A stretch of 64,000 nucleotides of DNA from Bacteroidota bacterium (GCA_025963715.1 JAOQAG010000034.1:54999-118998), one strand, 5' to 3'. Shown: positions 1-9,342, numbered from the stretch's first letter. Notes: generated by a model from the sequence alone, not told the origin. Numbers and translations: made by a program.

Positions 1-5
1 ATTCT

Positions 6-38
6 AAAAAGGCATTGACTCAGGTTGATGCCTTTTTT
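6..38 (+). terminator. Intrinsic terminator at window start
   Basis: AAAAAGGCAT (6-15) pairs with ATGCCTTTTT (28-37). The stem can extend through two G-U pairs to a TCAG loop at 20-23, and a T run follows. It probably ends a plus-strand gene that lies just outside the window, but the A run on the left means it could also work on the other strand. Confidence 0.75.
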
Positions 39-53
39 ATTTCGGAATGATCG

Positions 54-88
54 GTTGGATCTTGGATGTTAGATTTTTGATGTTGGAG
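54..88. repeat. Heptad array, five 7-nt units (family E)
   Basis: Five consecutive 7-nt units, each a variant of GTTGGAT or GTTAGAT, fill exactly 35 nt. The same unit family recurs at 15228-15262. It is non-coding, and no function is evident. Confidence 0.6.
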
Positions 89-122
89 CTGATTTATAGC
101 AGGCAATAACAAATTGTTTGAT

Positions 123-187
123 CGTAGGCGCTAGGCTCTGCCTGGTGACTCTCACAATTTGTCACTAGGCAGAGCCTAGCGCCTACG
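123..187. repeat. 27-bp stem-loop
   Basis: The arms at 123-149 and 161-187 are reverse complements over 27 positions, with a single G-T pair, around an 11-nt loop (150-160). The arm core reads GGCGCTAGGCTCTGCC. There is no T run, so it is not a standard terminator. It lies between two heptad arrays in the upstream region of the CotH gene. Confidence 0.8.
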
Positions 188-197
188 TGTACACAGC

Positions 198-232
198 AAA
201 CTTTAAACTTTCCAACCTTCAACTTTGAACTT
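198..232. repeat. Heptad array, five units (AAACTTT type)
   Basis: Five 7-nt units of the AAACTTT / TGAACTT type follow directly after ACACAGC (191-197). The same unit occurs, in one or the other orientation, at 8690-8723, 22881-22915, 24265-24307 and 24536-24570. Confidence 0.6.
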
Positions 233-341
233 TTTAATAAAGCAACCTTTACTCCGATAAATCCATCTAATTGTTTGAACCTCATGCTTTTTTATTATAT
301 TAGTAACATTATTTAAACATTTACTTAAACATTATTTTTCA

Positions 342-2834
342 ATGGAAATGAAAAATTACTTTAAACGGATTTCCTGTGCAATGATTCTCTGCGGTTCGCT
401 TATTACAGCAAAAGCGCAGGTATCGGTCAATGAATATTCCTGTTCTAATATTTCTACCATTACAGATAATTTCGGCGATACGCCCGACTGGATAGAACTT
501 TACAACGGCGGGCCCGCTGCAGTGAGCTTAACGGGCTATAGCCTGAGCGATAAGATCAGCAACCCTACAAAATGGTCGTTCCCGGCCGGGATCAATATTG
601 CTTCCCATGCCTACCTGCTGGTGTGGTGCTCGGGTAAAAATGTGGTGGTAGGTACAAACATCCATACCAATTTTTCATTCAACCAAACCAAACCCGATGA
701 ACTGGTGTTTACCAATCCTTCGGGAACAACACTTTATTCAACAACGTTACATCCAACCCAAACCGGCCATTCGCGCGGAAAATTAACCGACGGCGGAAGC
801 ACCTCGGGCGTGTTTTTCACACCAACACCGGGCACATCCAATAGCGGCGGCTTATCGGATTATGCCACAAAACCAACGATGAGCGTTAATGCAGGGTTTT
901 ATTCATCCGGGCAAACCGTTACCATTACATCGCCGGATGCTGGCGTACTGATCCATTATACAACCGACGGAACAACACCAACAACCAGCTCATCAACCTA
1001 CTCAGCTCCCATTTCTGTTTCATCCACCACGGTGTTAAGAGCGCGTGCATTCAGCGCCGATCCTAACATTCCAGCCAGTTTTGTAAAAAGCAATACGTAT
1101 TTTATAAACGCCAGCCACACGGTTGCCGTGGTTTCCATTTTTGGTGACCAGGTGATGACGTTGATGACGGGAACCGAGATTGAACCGGAAACAGGCTTGC
1201 AATATTTTGATGCTTCAAAAAATTTAAAAGCTGATACCGACGGTGAAAGCAACAAGCATGGAAACGATTCATGGTCGTATCCGCAGCGCGGGATAGATTT
1301 TATTTCAAAAGATGAATTTGGTTATAACTATGCAGTTAACAATAAATTATTTGTAAATAAATCCCGCGATTCATTTAAGCGCATTATCCTGAAATCGGCA
1401 GCAAATGACAATTATCCGTTTGAATCGGGTGGTGCGCACATCCGCGATTCGTATGTACACACACTCTCGCAGCGCGGAAACCTGCACCTGGATGAACGCA
1501 CATGGTCGCCTTGCATTTTGTATGTAAACGGGCAATACTGGGGCGTGTACGATCTTCGTGAAAAAGTGGACGACAACGATTTTACTGATTATTATTATCA
1601 CCAGGATGAACCGTATCTGGAATACCTGCAAACATGGGGATCCACGTGGGAAGCTTATACACCAACAGCCGGAGCCGCTAATACCGACTGGAACACTATC
1701 CGCAGCTACATTACGTCCAACAGCATGGCGATACAAGCCAATTATGATCATGTGGATAGTATTTTAAATGTAAAAAGCCTGGTGGATTACATTGTATTGA
1801 ACTCCTGGGCGGTAACGTCCGATTGGCTCAACTGGAATACTGCATGGTGGCGCGGACTTGATCCGGGCGGACAGGAAAAAAAATGGCGCTATACGCTTTG
1901 GGACAATGATGCTACGTTTGGACATTACATCAATTACACCGGAATCCCAAGCCAGGCGCCAACTGCCGATCCGTGTAATCCCGAAAATTTAGGCGATCCG
2001 GGTGGACAGGGACACATTGAGGTATTGGATGCATTGATGGCCAATCCCGGTTTTAAACAATATTATGAAGCGCGTTACATCGATTTAATGAACACCACCC
2101 TGGGCTGCGATTATGCACTGCCTTTACTGGATAGCATGATTGCGAAGATCCAGCCGGAAATGCCCGGACAAATAGCAAAATGGGGCGGATCGATGAGTGT
2201 ATGGCAAACCAATGTGGCAGCCATGCGCGATTTTATTGATCAGCGCTGCGTGGACATCAACCAGGGAATGGTTAATTGTTATTCGCTTACCGGCCCTTAC
2301 GCGATCAAATACGATGTATCGCCGGTAGGAGCAGGGAACATTAAAATTAATAGCATCACACCAGCGAATTATACGTTTATCGGGAATTATTTTGGCGGCA
2401 TTGTTACTCTTTTAAAAGCAACACCTGTAAGCGGCGACTGGACATTTGATCACTGGACATTTGACAATCATATCCCTTCGCCAAATGTGCACAGCGACAC
2501 TGTTTCAGTTACATACACACAAGCCGATCACGTGGTGGCGGTTTTCCGTAAAACCATTCCGGAAGTGGAAGTAGGCGTGCCTACTGCATTTTCGCCGAAC
2601 GATGATGGCAATAATGATGTATTGTATATACTCGGGAATTTAACGGATATTGATTTTCAGATCTACAACCGCTGGGGACAAGCGATCTTTGAAACAAAAG
2701 ATGTGACCAAAGGCTGGGATGGAACGTATAACGGAGAAAAATTAAATCCGGCAGTGTTTGCCTATCATTTAACGGGCAAAGGTCCGATGGGTGAAACGGT
2801 GGATCGGAAAGGAAACATTACGCTGGTGCGGTAA
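342..2834 (+). CDS. Secreted CotH-family protein with lamin-tail domain and type B T9SS sorting domain
   Basis: The product has 830 residues. A signal peptide (about 1-25, ending TAKA/QV) is followed by a lamin-tail fold (about 28-140; DWIELYN, GYSLSD). Next come a chitobiase C-terminal-type fold (about 177-255; IHYTTDGTTP) and a CotH-type domain (about 300-640, with GVYDLREKVDDNDF near 400). An InlB-B-like segment (about 655-735) precedes a CHU_C domain (about 745-830; TAFSPNDDGNND). CHU_C is the type B signal for export and surface attachment by T9SS. Bacillus CotH is a protein kinase; kinase activity here is only inferred from the family. A PorP/SprF gene begins 42 nt downstream, which suggests a cargo-partner operon. 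ATG at 342 is used, but the in-frame ATG at 348 is equally possible. Confidence 0.88.
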   Translation: MEMKNYFKRISCAMILCGSLITAKAQVSVNEYSCSNISTITDNFGDTPDWIELYNGGPAAVSLTGYSLSDKISNPTKWSFPAGINIASHAYLLVWCSGKNVVVGTNIHTNFSFNQTKPDELVFTNPSGTTLYSTTLHPTQTGHSRGKLTDGGSTSGVFFTPTPGTSNSGGLSDYATKPTMSVNAGFYSSGQTVTITSPDAGVLIHYTTDGTTPTTSSSTYSAPISVSSTTVLRARAFSADPNIPASFVKSNTYFINASHTVAVVSIFGDQVMTLMTGTEIEPETGLQYFDASKNLKADTDGESNKHGNDSWSYPQRGIDFISKDEFGYNYAVNNKLFVNKSRDSFKRIILKSAANDNYPFESGGAHIRDSYVHTLSQRGNLHLDERTWSPCILYVNGQYWGVYDLREKVDDNDFTDYYYHQDEPYLEYLQTWGSTWEAYTPTAGAANTDWNTIRSYITSNSMAIQANYDHVDSILNVKSLVDYIVLNSWAVTSDWLNWNTAWWRGLDPGGQEKKWRYTLWDNDATFGHYINYTGIPSQAPTADPCNPENLGDPGGQGHIEVLDALMANPGFKQYYEARYIDLMNTTLGCDYALPLLDSMIAKIQPEMPGQIAKWGGSMSVWQTNVAAMRDFIDQRCVDINQGMVNCYSLTGPYAIKYDVSPVGAGNIKINSITPANYTFIGNYFGGIVTLLKATPVSGDWTFDHWTFDNHIPSPNVHSDTVSVTYTQADHVVAVFRKTIPEVEVGVPTAFSPNDDGNNDVLYILGNLTDIDFQIYNRWGQAIFETKDVTKGWDGTYNGEKLNPAVFAYHLTGKGPMGETVDRKGNITLVR

Positions 2835-2876
2835 TATTTTCAGGCCACAGAAAAATCAATTCATTAAGATCATTTT

Positions 2877-3923
2877 ATGTTGAAAAAAACAGCTACATAC
2901 ATCACACTTTCGGTTGCATTTTTATTCAGCTCCGGTTTTGCTGTTGCGCAGGATATTCACTTTTCGCAATTTACAGAAACGCCGCAATTGCTGAATCCTG
3001 GCGCTACGGGCGTCTACAACGGGTACATGCGTGCGATCGTGAATTATAAAAACCAATGGACATCGATGGGAAAAGCATTCAATACCGAAGCTGCGTCCTT
3101 TGATATTCCCATGTTTGATTATAACCAGCGCAAAGCCCATCTGGGCGCAGGGATCAATTTTTTTAACGACAAAGCAGGCGATTCTAAATTTGGATTAACA
3201 CAAGCCAATCTTTGTATTGCGGGGATTATCCCGGTAAGCATGCAAAGTACTTTTTCGATGGGTGTTTCCATCGGCGCAGCGCAGCACAAAGCGGATCTGA
3301 ATTCGCTGGTGTGGGGCAACCAGTTTAATGGCGAAACATTTGACCCCAGCATTAATTCCAATGAAGGTACACCGGTTAATTCCTTTATTTATGCGGACAT
3401 TGGGGCAGGATTGTATTACGAGTACAACAGCGGAAAAGCAACGATCGAACGGAATGAAGCAAAACGTTTTGGAATAGGAGTGGCGTATTATCACATTAAC
3501 CGCCCGACTCAAAAATACTTTTCGGTTACGCAAAAACTGGATGCGAAATTAGTAGCGACCATGAACGGAAGCTTTGATAAAACAGGAACAAAATTTTCTA
3601 TTCAGCCTTCCGCAATGTTTGCCATGCAGGGAAAAGCAATGGAGATCACAGCCGGGTGTGCGGTGCGTTACCGTATTAAGAACGGAACAAAGATTACCGG
3701 TTTCTACAGCGAATCCGGCATTGCTATCGGCATCAATTACCGTTACAAAGATGCAGTGATCCCGCAGGTATATTACGAAGTAAAAGATTTCGGGATCGGT
3801 ATTTCGTACGATCTGAATATTTCCTCTTACCGCGAAGCATCCCATTACAATGGCGGTGCAGAGATCTCCCTGAAATATTACATTCAGAAAGGCGCACTTT
3901 TCAAACAAAAAAATATGCTGTAA
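2877..3923 (+). CDS. PorP/SprF family T9SS outer-membrane protein
   Basis: The product has 348 residues: a signal peptide (about 1-25) and then a beta-barrel-type sequence opening with the family hallmark DIHFSQFTETPQLLNPG and YNGYMRAIVNYKNQW. PorP/SprF proteins are outer-membrane partners of T9SS. SprF of Flavobacterium is needed to deliver the type B-domain adhesin SprB. Its position right behind a CHU_C cargo gene, repeated at 31693-36423, suggests that it serves that cargo. The gene ends at a strong hairpin shared with the convergent gene. Confidence 0.92.
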   Translation: MLKKTATYITLSVAFLFSSGFAVAQDIHFSQFTETPQLLNPGATGVYNGYMRAIVNYKNQWTSMGKAFNTEAASFDIPMFDYNQRKAHLGAGINFFNDKAGDSKFGLTQANLCIAGIIPVSMQSTFSMGVSIGAAQHKADLNSLVWGNQFNGETFDPSINSNEGTPVNSFIYADIGAGLYYEYNSGKATIERNEAKRFGIGVAYYHINRPTQKYFSVTQKLDAKLVATMNGSFDKTGTKFSIQPSAMFAMQGKAMEITAGCAVRYRIKNGTKITGFYSESGIAIGINYRYKDAVIPQVYYEVKDFGIGISYDLNISSYREASHYNGGAEISLKYYIQKGALFKQKNML

Positions 3924-3924
3924 A

Positions 3925-3960
3925 AAAACAAAGGCTGTTCATAGGAACAGCCTTTGTTTT
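3925..3960. terminator. Bidirectional terminator between convergent genes
   Basis: A perfect 16-bp inverted repeat (AAAACAAAGGCTGTTC, 3925-3940) surrounds the loop ATAG, with A and T runs at both ends. It sits between the porP/sprF-like stop (3923) and the stop of the minus-strand gene (3967), so it can serve both. Confidence 0.92.
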
Positions 3961-3966
3961 TTCAGA

Positions 3967-4884
3967 TTACTTTACAAACCTTGCAGTACAACTGCCCTTA
4001 TCGGTTAGCACAGTAGCAATGTACATCCCAGGCAATAAAGATGCAACATCTGCAGTGATTGTATTACCTGCGATGCTGTAATTAATGTTTTCGATTTGTT
4101 TCCCGCACACATCCGTAATGTATAATCCGGTAGCTTTTGTACCGGCCGCATTGTTTAAACGAAGGTTCAACTGCTGCTCAGCAGGATTTGGGAAACAGGA
4201 AATGCTGGTATTAGCAGCTTTTATCGAAGCAATGCCCGTTGCTGTATTTACCAATTGAACATCATCCACCAAAAAGCTCGTTCCAAAATTGGCTGCCGTA
4301 CCTGGTTTTGCCGTTACAAACTGAATATCCATAAAAACGGCGGTATCGCTTGATGTGTATGTAACCGGGACAGATGCTAAGGTATAGCTGCTTGTAGTGC
4401 CTGAAATGTATATCGCTGCCTCGCCGATCGGGTAATTAGCGCCGTTAAAAACCTGCAGGCGTGCAAATGCAGTATCATTCCCGGCAGGAAAATATTTGTA
4501 ATAAAAGTTAAAGGCTACAGGCTGGCCGCCGCTGGTTAATGGGCTTGAAAATGTATCGTAAACGGAATCGTTCTCAATCATTTTTGCCCTGCCTGCGATT
4601 TGTTCGCCGGTGGCAACGTAATAACCATTGCGCATTTGCAAGGCATAACTACCGGTATGCGCATCGGTGTTGGAAGCATAAAACTGCCCGTCAACGATCA
4701 GTCCATTCGTTGTGTCGGCCCCGGTGCTATCAATGCCGACTGTAATTTGAGTGATGATCACTGCGCCCCAGTTCTTTATGGTTGCATCTCCATTCAGGTT
4801 CTCAAAGCTGCTGTTCAATACCTGCGCCTGCATCGTGCAAGCCGCAATAGCCATGGTTAGGCTTAAAAATAGCTGTTTTTTCAT
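3967..4884 (-). CDS. Secreted protein with type A T9SS sorting domain
   Basis: The product has 305 residues. A signal peptide (about 1-20, ending MQA/Q) leads a central beta-rich region of about 190 residues that starts VLNSSFENLNGDATIKNWG. This layout is typical of carbohydrate-binding or jelly-roll modules in secreted Bacteroidota proteins. The last 75 or so residues (CFPNPAEQQLNLRL ... GMYIATVLTDKG ... RFVK) form a Por_Secre_tail-type signal. No catalytic motif is visible, so the ligand and role are unknown. It is convergent with the PorP/SprF gene. Confidence 0.8.
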   Translation of the reverse strand: MKKQLFLSLTMAIAACTMQAQVLNSSFENLNGDATIKNWGAVIITQITVGIDSTGADTTNGLIVDGQFYASNTDAHTGSYALQMRNGYYVATGEQIAGRAKMIENDSVYDTFSSPLTSGGQPVAFNFYYKYFPAGNDTAFARLQVFNGANYPIGEAAIYISGTTSSYTLASVPVTYTSSDTAVFMDIQFVTAKPGTAANFGTSFLVDDVQLVNTATGIASIKAANTSISCFPNPAEQQLNLRLNNAAGTKATGLYITDVCGKQIENINYSIAGNTITADVASLLPGMYIATVLTDKGSCTARFVK

Positions 4885-5031
4885 AGGATTGTTTTTTTAA
4901 TACTGTTTGTAATGAATGATCGGGATGTGCTGTAAAATTACAACAGACAGGGGCGGAAAAGCAATTTTGGACGGTAGACAAAAGGTGTACATCCCGCATT
5001 TTTGCCGGGACATCAGGTATACAAACACGAA

Positions 5032-6654
5032 TTATAGCGTGGAAACGAATTCGGCGAGGTTATTTTCGGTTGACAGCTGCAGTTTTTTGCGCAGGCGATA
5101 ACGGGCGGTTTTTACACTGTCGGGCGAAATGTTTAAGATCCCTGCCATTTCCTTTGTGGATAAATTCAGCTTAATGAGCGCACAGATTTTGAGATCGTTG
5201 GAGCTAATGCCGGGATAAGCTTCCCGCAGCTTTAAATAAAAATCTTTGTGGAGGCTTTCAAATGAAAGATTAAATTCGGCCCAGTCTTTATCCTGGTTCA
5301 GCTTTTGCCCGATCATTTTTTGCAGGTTCAGCTCATCCTGCGTGCTCTCGCTTTCTTTCTTTTCGAGCTTTTGCCTGATCTCTTCCAGCAACAGGTTTTT
5401 TTCCAGCATTTGCAATGCCATCGCATTTAACTGGCTTTCTTTAAACTCAAGTTCCTGCTGCAAAAAACGCTCCCTGATCCGGGTTTGTTCTTCAAGAGCT
5501 GCAACAAGCGCTTCTTTTGCCTGTACCAGCAATTTATTACGTGCATTTGTCTTCCGTAAAAAAAAGATAATCGCGGCAGAAAGAAAAAGAATAAAAATAA
5601 CGCTGATCCATAATAAGTAATTGGACAATTCCACAATGTCCTTTTCCTTTTGCAGGATCACCAGCTTCCGGTCTTTTTCAGCAACGTTAAACTGAACTTC
5701 CAGGCTTTTGGCAAGCTTGCGTTTATCTTCCGAATAAATGGTATCTTTTACTGTATTTATTTCTTCCCGGTAGTGCAGCGCCGATTGATAATCTCCATCC
5801 TTTTTTTTGAAAGCATATTGCTGCTCCAATACTTTGAGGTAAAACGATTTATCTTTCAATGCAGCAGCGGTTTGTTGTGCCAGACCGGAAAGAATAGAAG
5901 CACTGTCTTTTTTACCAACAACGGCTTCCCACCTTGCAAGACCGAGCAAAGCAATCACTTTTCCCTGCTGATTTCCGGTACTGTCGGCAATGTGCATCGC
6001 ACGCCTGTAAAGTGTTTCGCTTTGTTTGTTGTAGCCATTATTAAGCTCCATATCAGCCACGTTTACATAGGCAGCCGGGAGGTAAACAAAGTTACCGGCT
6101 GTAAGCTGTTCTGTTAGTGCTTCCTGGTTGTAATATGCTGCAGAATCTAAAAGGCCGGTCTGTTCATAAGCATTAGCAAGGCTTGTAAAGATCAGCCCGC
6201 GATAACCGCTTTTATCGTTCACCGGAAATCCTGCCAATGCTTCGGTACTTAGCCGGATCGCCTCTTTGTATTTTTCCTGTCGGCTGTAAATGGTGCTGAG
6301 TAATTGCAGGCAGCGGCTGCGGCCAACAAGTGCTTTTTGAGAATCGTGTTGTTCCAGCTTTTTAAATTCAGCCATTGCCATAAAGCAATATTCAGTGCCT
6401 TTGGTATAGCTCACACCGTAATAGCTGATACCGAGGTAAAGCAGGGCAGTGGCTTTTTGTCCGGGATTATTTTCTTTTATTGCTTTTTCATAGGCTAGCT
6501 CAAAACAGGTAATGGCAGCACTGTCGTTATCTACCACCAGAAAATTCCAACCTCTTTTTATCAGCAGATCCTCGTTCTCCAGGCTTTGCGCAGATAGCCG
6601 GGAGCAGCAGCAACATAATAGAAAAAAAATAAAAATCCGTTTGATGCCTTGCAT
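5032..6654 (-). CDS. Membrane-bound TPR regulator with C-terminal LuxR-type HTH
   Basis: The product has 540 residues: a signal-like N terminus (1-23), TPR-like helical repeats (about 35-300), one transmembrane helix (346-366, YLLWISVIFILFLSAAIIFF), a coiled coil (about 367-445) and a LuxR/GerE-like helix-turn-helix at the C terminus (about 490-540; LSTKEMAGILNISPDSVKTA). The layout places a periplasmic TPR sensor on one side of the inner membrane and a DNA-binding domain on the other. Such one-component regulators are common in Bacteroidota. Its targets cannot be read from the sequence. A membrane-protein gene lies upstream on the same strand with a 38-nt gap. Confidence 0.82.
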   Translation of the reverse strand: MQGIKRIFIFFLLCCCCSRLSAQSLENEDLLIKRGWNFLVVDNDSAAITCFELAYEKAIKENNPGQKATALLYLGISYYGVSYTKGTEYCFMAMAEFKKLEQHDSQKALVGRSRCLQLLSTIYSRQEKYKEAIRLSTEALAGFPVNDKSGYRGLIFTSLANAYEQTGLLDSAAYYNQEALTEQLTAGNFVYLPAAYVNVADMELNNGYNKQSETLYRRAMHIADSTGNQQGKVIALLGLARWEAVVGKKDSASILSGLAQQTAAALKDKSFYLKVLEQQYAFKKKDGDYQSALHYREEINTVKDTIYSEDKRKLAKSLEVQFNVAEKDRKLVILQKEKDIVELSNYLLWISVIFILFLSAAIIFFLRKTNARNKLLVQAKEALVAALEEQTRIRERFLQQELEFKESQLNAMALQMLEKNLLLEEIRQKLEKKESESTQDELNLQKMIGQKLNQDKDWAEFNLSFESLHKDFYLKLREAYPGISSNDLKICALIKLNLSTKEMAGILNISPDSVKTARYRLRKKLQLSTENNLAEFVSTL

Positions 6655-6692
6655 TTTTATCTGTTATTAAAAAAACACCTTTTTATGATTCG

Positions 6693-7241
6693 TTATTCGT
6701 TTTCAAACAGCTTATTTATTCTTGGCTGAATGAACCAGATACCGATAGGGAAGAACCAGATCAAAAAGAATTCCCCTGCATAATCGCTAAAAGTTAATTC
6801 ACGCTGCAATTCCACTGTCCTTAATGTTTTTGAAACAAAATACATCGAATAAAAAATGCAGAACATAGAAAATAAATGCAGCGGAATGATCAATATTAAT
6901 ATTGCCGGGTTAGGTATGCGCGGCGACATTGCGATCATCACAAGTACAAAAACAAACAGCAATGTCATGTAACCAACCGGTACAAAAAGAAATGCTTTGA
7001 ACCTGGTGATGTTCATCTGCAAATTTTCCGGAAGTTTTTTATGAAGATTGGTTCCCAGCGCATAAAACCAGCCAAAGAAAAATATCAGCAGGAAGATCAT
7101 CATAACAGGAAATACAATGAATGAAACATACATGTTTTTGGTGACCGCCATTGCTATTACCATTGTGATCTGTGCAATAAACGGTAAGCCAATCAGCAGA
7201 ACAAACAGTTGCCAGTGTTTTATTTTTAACAGGAATTTCAT
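6693..7241 (-). CDS. Conserved multi-pass membrane protein, function unknown
   Basis: The product has 182 residues with about five hydrophobic segments (near 11-33, 39-61, 85-107, 111-135 and 157-172). The C-terminal stretch GEFFLIWFFPIGIWFIQP is one I associate with a family of uncharacterised Bacteroidota membrane proteins. No catalytic or transport motif is visible. Its last codons and stop (GAA AAC GAA TAA) lie in a short AACGAAT repeat that resembles the family D blocks seen elsewhere in the window. Confidence 0.7.
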   Translation of the reverse strand: MKFLLKIKHWQLFVLLIGLPFIAQITMVIAMAVTKNMYVSFIVFPVMMIFLLIFFFGWFYALGTNLHKKLPENLQMNITRFKAFLFVPVGYMTLLFVFVLVMIAMSPRIPNPAILILIIPLHLFSMFCIFYSMYFVSKTLRTVELQRELTFSDYAGEFFLIWFFPIGIWFIQPRINKLFENE

Positions 7242-7280
7242 TGTATGATTTTAGTTTAATTTAATTTATAATTTTTCGCT

Positions 7281-7611
7281 GGTACAGATAACGAAAAAAA
7301 ACGAAACTGCGAATCTGTGTGGTTACACCTCACCCCTTCATCCCCTCTCCACAAGAGAGGGGACTATACCCGAACTGTGTTTGTTAATGCTTGCAGTATG
7401 TTGATTTTAGTTTTAATTGGCAAATCCCGATTCAGCACCGGGATGACAATTAAAAATGAAATTGTACTCAGTAATAAATATTGCCACACACTCAGATTCG
7501 TAAAATTTGCTCTTTGTTATGTGTATCACACACAGATTGGTATATTAGTAATAATTGGTATTTAGTAGATCACTCAGATTCGTAGTTTCGTTTTTGTTCG
7601 TTATCCGTACC
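7281..7611. repeat. Composite repeat block filling the 369-nt gap 7242-7610 (families D, J, A)
   Basis: The outer arms form an imperfect inverted repeat: GGTACAGATAACGA...CGAATCTGTGTG (7281-7320) against CAGATTCGTAGTTTCG...CGTTATCCGTACC (7575-7611). Inside are a CTCACCCCTTCATCCCCTCT hairpin module (about 7326-7371, matched near 60140), the right arm of a family A element (GGGATGAC ending at 7447) and a D block with ATTGGTATTTAGTAGATCACTC (about 7553-7576). The outermost base is already inside the M42 stop codon. I see no gene here. Confidence 0.7.
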
Positions 7612-8537
7612 TAAAGTTTTTCCATCAAGCCTTTGTACAAATCAATCATCCCCTGTATATCTTTCCGGTGTACTTTTTCATCGGGTGTGTGTACATTTTG
7701 TTCGGCCGCACCTACAAAGCACCAATCCCAGGGGAATTCAGCCATTTGCAATTCCTTGCCATCGCTTCCGCCTGTGCCTTCCACTTCTAACTGGTATGCT
7801 AATTTTTGTTTTTTCGCAATCTCAATGATCCTGTTCACATAACTTCTGCGCGGGATCAAACTGTCGCGCATAGATATTACAGGGCCTTTGCCGGGTTGTA
7901 CGCCTTCCGTGATCCAGGAAATATCGGAGATCAATGCCTGGCTGATCTTGTATTTTTCCTGCAGGAATTTTTGCAGATACGAAACACTTCCGCCGCCATG
8001 CTCTTCCCAGCAGCTGAATACAATAGCGCCGTCTTTTAATGTTTCCGCTACTTTTAATGCATTGTAAACGCCCAAACGGTCGTCCATATAACAACACTGC
8101 ACAAACTCTTTATCCTCCCGCCAGTTTGGTTTAAACGTTAATTCCGTTCCTGTTTCCAAATCGCGTTTGTAGGCATATTCTAATTTTGTTTCCTGTGTTT
8201 TTTTATCGGTCACCAGCTTTAATTTAACTTCCGCTTTTCCTTTGCTGTCTTCACCTACCAGCTCAAAACCATCTACCGTTCTTGGTCCGCCGATCTTCAC
8301 CAGTTGTTTTCCATAACGCACGGTAAACCCGATGCTGTCGATGTGCGCAAAGATTGCAGTACGCGGTTTCCCGAAGATCATTACAATACAATCCTGGAAG
8401 CCGTCACCCGCATAGATCTTCGGTTTTACTTTCCATGATTTTTTATTTTTTTTGATATAGTCCAGCAAAAAATTGGTCATTGGGCCTTCGTTGCCGGATG
8501 GTGCATGAATCGCACACATTTTTTTTAATAGTTCCAT
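7611..8537 (-). CDS. M42-family metallopeptidase (aminopeptidase)
   Basis: The product has 308 residues. It looks like a cytoplasmic dinuclear metal aminopeptidase. Metal and catalytic motifs of the M42/M20 clan occur in order: FAHIDSIG (H65), MDDRLG (D152/D153, bridging Asp), CWEEHGGG (E178/E179), SDISW (D205), and a C-terminal NVHTPDEKVH supplying the last His. The length is slightly under the usual M42 size of about 340-360. The substrate is unknown, though the family trims peptides from the N terminus. The stop codon merges with a family D repeat, and D and C repeats lie upstream of the start. Confidence 0.85.
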   Translation of the reverse strand: MELLKKMCAIHAPSGNEGPMTNFLLDYIKKNKKSWKVKPKIYAGDGFQDCIVMIFGKPRTAIFAHIDSIGFTVRYGKQLVKIGGPRTVDGFELVGEDSKGKAEVKLKLVTDKKTQETKLEYAYKRDLETGTELTFKPNWREDKEFVQCCYMDDRLGVYNALKVAETLKDGAIVFSCWEEHGGGSVSYLQKFLQEKYKISQALISDISWITEGVQPGKGPVISMRDSLIPRRSYVNRIIEIAKKQKLAYQLEVEGTGGSDGKELQMAEFPWDWCFVGAAEQNVHTPDEKVHRKDIQGMIDLYKGLMEKL

Positions 8538-8559
8538 AATTTTTTATGAGTGATGAATT

Positions 8560-8723
8560 TTTACGAATATACTAATATCTACTAAATACGAATGAATACC
8601 AATATACGAATCTGCGTAGATGCTGTGTGTTTTTGAACCACAAAAGAAAACAAAAGGGGAAGTCTTTGCTGTTAATTTTTAGCAAATACAGCAAACTTTG
8701 AACTTTGAACCTTGAACTAATTT
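8560..8723. repeat. Repeat block upstream of M42: D block, C half-element, heptads
   Basis: A family D block (about 8560-8616, ATACTAATATCTACTAAATACG) is followed by a half C element (TTGAACCACAAAAGAAAAC, 8634-8652), then AGCAAATACAGC and a heptad array of the CTTTGAA type (8690-8723). The array reaches to within 1 nt of the yigZ stop codon (8725-8727). Confidence 0.6.
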
Positions 8724-8724
8724 T

Positions 8725-9339
8725 TTATACGCTTCTCAAATACTTAATCTCCAATCCCTGCACTTTACTAAATAATTCATACGCTTTATTCGAATTGCCT
8801 TTGCGTACCGAAAACGTTAGCGAACAACTCAGTTCAAACGTTTGTGAAAGTTGTTCCAGTTGTTCCTCCTTCATTATTTTCATCACATCATTCATCTGCA
8901 AATAATCAAACGAAATTTCATACACATCGTTCACTGTTTTTTCAATGATGGAAACATTTCCCAGCACATCGGCAGCAGCCGAACGGTAAGCATTGATCAG
9001 TCCGCTCACACCCAGCAGCGTGCCGCCAAAATAACGTACCACCACAACCAATACATTTGTAAGGTCTTTTGATTGAATTTGTCCCAAAACAGGTTTGCCA
9101 GCCGTATTGGAAGGTTCGCCGTTATCGTTTGCACGAAAAACGAGCTTGTCGGCACCCAGCCGGAATGCATAACAATGGTGATTGGCAGAAGGATGCAGCT
9201 TTTTTAATGCGACCAACCGTTCTTTAATCTCTTCTTCATTAATAACCGGGTAAGCGAAAGCCAGGAACTTGCTTCCTTTATCTTTAAACAAACCTTCGGC
9301 AGAATTTTCAACAGTGAGGTAGGTATCTTCAAAAAGCAT
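8725..9339 (-). CDS. yigZ: YigZ/IMPACT family protein
   Basis: The product has 204 residues. The IMPACT N-terminal-type domain (about 1-125) shows the family signature VRYFGGTLLGVSGLI together with NDNGEPSNTAGKPVLGQI and KFLAFAYPV. The C-terminal part is the YigZ ferredoxin-like domain. Family members are implicated in translation control or nucleotide binding, but the exact role in bacteria is not settled. I use ATG at 9339. A longer reading would need TTG at 9345, which lies inside a promoter-like TACATTTG box. Confidence 0.88.
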   Translation of the reverse strand: MLFEDTYLTVENSAEGLFKDKGSKFLAFAYPVINEEEIKERLVALKKLHPSANHHCYAFRLGADKLVFRANDNGEPSNTAGKPVLGQIQSKDLTNVLVVVVRYFGGTLLGVSGLINAYRSAAADVLGNVSIIEKTVNDVYEISFDYLQMNDVMKIMKEEQLEQLSQTFELSCSLTFSVRKGNSNKAYELFSKVQGLEIKYLRSV

Positions 9340-9342
9340 TGC

